From Bacteroidota bacterium (lineage in GTDB: Bacteria; Bacteroidota; Bacteroidia; 2-12-FULL-35-15), in NCBI GenBank assembly GCA_947466965.1, contig CANIFU010000009.1, forward strand, positions 1-63,662: a DNA stretch of 63,662 nt. Reading direction: 5' to 3'. Each line of letters starts with the position of its first letter. Position 1 is the stretch's first letter. Positions 61,714 to 63,662 of the stretch are shown here, one piece after another. The notes under the pieces were generated by a model that was given only the letters and a program-made list of their open reading frames with translations, made no database searches and was not told the DNA's origin. The position numbers and the translations under genes were made by a program.

Positions 61714-63662
61714 TTAATTTATTTTCCTATTGAAAAAATTATTTGCGATCAACTCCTGTAATAACATCCTATTTCCATTATAGGATGCGGTAATCCATGC
61801 GTCTGTTGTTCCTAAACGAATACATTCTTGTCGGAATGCTTCAGCATCTTTTAGTGTCGTGAACTCACGCATTGTAAATCGAGTGATGCCATCTGGGTAG
61901 GGAGTTACCAATGCTGGGGGTGGTTCCAAACGATTTAAATTTTTATGTTTAAAATTTTGCGGTTTGCGATACGCACCAATCTGAACTTTAAAGAGTAAGC
62001 CTTCAGCACAATTGTTTCCTGCCATTGAAATTAAATTGTCATAAACCGATTTGTCGTTAAGGTCTTTACCTACAAAGGCAGAAAAGTCTGAAGGGGCATT
62101 GGTATTACAAGGGTTGTTTTGTTCTTCCACTGTTTTACGAATACCGAAAAAGAAAACCGTAACAAAAGATGACGCCGCAGAAGGTTCTTTCTCTATAATC
62201 ATTTTTTTGAAGGCTTCCGCTTCCGCTAATGTTTTGAATGGTCCCATCGTGAAGCGGGTTTTTCCATCTGGATATTGTTTGCTTTCAATTTTTCCATATT
62301 TACTTAATGATACTAATTTGAAGTCATTCGGATTAACGACTGCACCCACTTCTAATTTATAAGTAAGACCTGAAATTTCAGTTTTGCCATCATCCTTTAC
62401 AAGGTTATTTTCTACTAAGCCTGAGTTCAACGCTATAATTTCTTTTTTCTCTTTGATAACTTTCGTGTCTTTTGGCGCTGAATAATCCTTTCGGGTGTAT
62501 TCATAATTGTAATATTGTTGAACCAGCTTACGTTTATTACAATCATTTACAGTAACTACAATATTTTTTAATGAGGTATCTTTTTCAATTACTTTATATT
62601 TAAATATTTCAGCATCTAATAAGGTAGAATATCCGTCAATATAAAATGTAGTACCCAAAGAATCCTTTCGTTCTTTTATATCACTTAATGTTTTAACTTT
62701 TTCAGGATTAAAATCGCTCGCTTTTTCAAAGGTTCCCAATTCCAATACATAGGAAACACATTCTTTTTTTACCTCTCCGTATTTTCTGATTATGTCCTGA
62801 AAAATCCGCGCTTCATATATATCAGCATTGCGTTCTTCATTATATTTTCTAATCTGATCATTAATTTCTAATTGAATAAGGTTTGCAGAATCTTTTACGC
62901 TTGTAATACCTGTTTCTTTTTTATAAACATCGTTATAGAATTTAAAATCTTTTTGAACTTCTACAAACGTCTCCAGGCTCTTTATATTAACATATTGTAT
63001 CTGTGACTCAAAGCCTTCTACTTCTATTGCTACTTTATAATTCTTTCCTGGAGTAAGGGCAATTAAATATTTACCACTTGATGAGTTGGAGTGGTATATC
63101 CCTTGTTTTTCACCTGTTTCTGCATTGGTTACATTTATCATAGCATCAACAGGTTCGTCGTTAGCAAAAACTGTTCCTACTACTAAAGCAAGAATAGGTT
63201 TCTCTCCAAAAAAACCCGGAGTAACGGAGTAAATATCTTGTTGACCTTTTCCACCTTTCATGTCGGAAGAATAATAACCATGTTCTCCATCGGCAGTTAA
63301 TACATAAAAGCGTTCATCTTCTGTTGTGTTAATTGGATAACCAATGTTGGTAATATTTCCCCACTTCCCATCTTTATTTGTGGAAAACATAATATCGTAA
63401 CCACCGATACTATTATGCCCTTCTGAACTAAAAAAGAGTGTTATCCCATCTGGATGAATAAAAGGAGAATCTTCATTGTTAGCTGTGTTTATCGCTGGTC
63501 CAAGATTTTCTGCCTTACCCCAACTTCCGTCCGCCATTTTTTTACTAATGTATATATCTTTTCCGCCTGAACCTCCAGGTCGCTCACTTGCAAAATATAA
63601 TGTTTGTTCATCAGCAGAAATCGAACAGCTACCTTCCCAATATTTTGTATTAATATTCGGAC
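61714..63662 (-). CDS. PD40 protein with several SPOR-like domains (5' truncated by window)
   Basis: The frame is open to the window edge (it continues past the Met at 63537 into a WEGSCSISADEQTLYFASERPGG PD40 repeat), so the true start is outside. 648 residues visible: PD40 repeats (to about 115), a carboxypeptidase-like domain (about 150-230), then at least three SPOR-like units, around DIYEARIFQDIIRKYGEVKK/VLELGTF, TYKLEVGAVV and LLFKVQIGAYRKP, the last ending ASYNGNRMLLQEL. SPOR domains bind denuded peptidoglycan. It is a paralogue of 57121-59214. Confidence 0.88.
   Translation of the reverse strand, partial: PNINTKYWEGSCSISADEQTLYFASERPGGSGGKDIYISKKMADGSWGKAENLGPAINTANNEDSPFIHPDGITLFFSSEGHNSIGGYDIMFSTNKDGKWGNITNIGYPINTTEDERFYVLTADGEHGYYSSDMKGGKGQQDIYSVTPGFFGEKPILALVVGTVFANDEPVDAMINVTNAETGEKQGIYHSNSSSGKYLIALTPGKNYKVAIEVEGFESQIQYVNIKSLETFVEVQKDFKFYNDVYKKETGITSVKDSANLIQLEINDQIRKYNEERNADIYEARIFQDIIRKYGEVKKECVSYVLELGTFEKASDFNPEKVKTLSDIKERKDSLGTTFYIDGYSTLLDAEIFKYKVIEKDTSLKNIVVTVNDCNKRKLVQQYYNYEYTRKDYSAPKDTKVIKEKKEIIALNSGLVENNLVKDDGKTEISGLTYKLEVGAVVNPNDFKLVSLSKYGKIESKQYPDGKTRFTMGPFKTLAEAEAFKKMIIEKEPSAASSFVTVFFFGIRKTVEEQNNPCNTNAPSDFSAFVGKDLNDKSVYDNLISMAGNNCAEGLLFKVQIGAYRKPQNFKHKNLNRLEPPPALVTPYPDGITRFTMREFTTLKDAEAFRQECIRLGTTDAWITASYNGNRMLLQELIANNFFNRKIN

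Noticed and set aside
1-63662. Insertion sequences, prophage, toxin-antitoxin, CRISPR or restriction genes
   Set aside because: I looked for transposase, integrase, nuclease and repeat-spacer patterns and saw none that hold up.

Overview
The window is low-GC DNA from a member of the Bacteroidota. The evidence is a T9SS C-terminal sorting domain on a CotH-family protein, several DUF5686/PD40/PorV-type envelope proteins, a fused alpha/beta E1 keto-acid dehydrogenase, a bifunctional PaaZ, and promoters matching the Bacteroidota pattern (TTG, about 19 nt, TAnnTTTG). I see no insertion sequence, integrase, CRISPR array, rRNA or phage module. The only RNA gene found is tRNA-Lys(TTT).

Layout. 1-2914 (+) is the end of a phenylacetate (paa) catabolic operon: 3-hydroxyacyl-CoA dehydrogenase (5' truncated), PaaI, PaaJ and PaaY. 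Two small genes and a long palindromic repeat follow. A second paa block lies on the minus strand at 25203-28871 (crotonase-family protein, an unknown gene, PaaZ). Between them are housekeeping and envelope genes: DEAD-box helicases, an aminotransferase coupled to an unusual flavin monooxygenase-DsbA fusion, tRNA-Lys, shikimate kinase, a PyrR-like phosphoribosyltransferase, an NlpC/P60 hydrolase, a TPMT-type methyltransferase, DUF5686, RlmD, a transglutaminase-like protein without its cysteine, ornithine aminotransferase, MscS, an E1 keto-acid dehydrogenase and RluF.

28948-43685 looks like an accessory biosynthetic neighbourhood. It has a glycerolipid-type acyltransferase, a membrane-anchored C45 acyltransferase, AcpS, a PaaK-like CoA ligase, two unknown secreted proteins, two phytoene-dehydrogenase-like flavoproteins, a halogenase-like flavoprotein and an ABC-2 exporter. 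These families resemble accessory genes of flexirubin/aryl-polyene pigment or lipid clusters, but no ketosynthase or acyl carrier protein is in the window.

43719-55222 holds a saccharopine/alanine-dehydrogenase-like enzyme, a beta-barrel pair (helix-hairpin-helix protein and PorV-like protein), purE, then hpt-adk-obg, a PAP2 phosphatase, crcB, a zinc phospholipase/nuclease-fold protein and a PafA-like phosphatase. The adenylate kinase has a long lysine-rich, histone-like tail. 55223-63662 has an RhlE-type helicase behind a long structured leader, two related PD40/SPOR envelope proteins (one cut by the window end), a YwbE-like protein and a T9SS-exported CotH protein.

No single block is clearly a new system. 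The most unusual items are the monooxygenase-DsbA-winged-helix fusion with its coupled aminotransferase, the ketosynthase-less pigment/lipid-like neighbourhood, the adenylate kinase tail, and the helicase leader with two mutually exclusive (or pseudoknotted) pairings.
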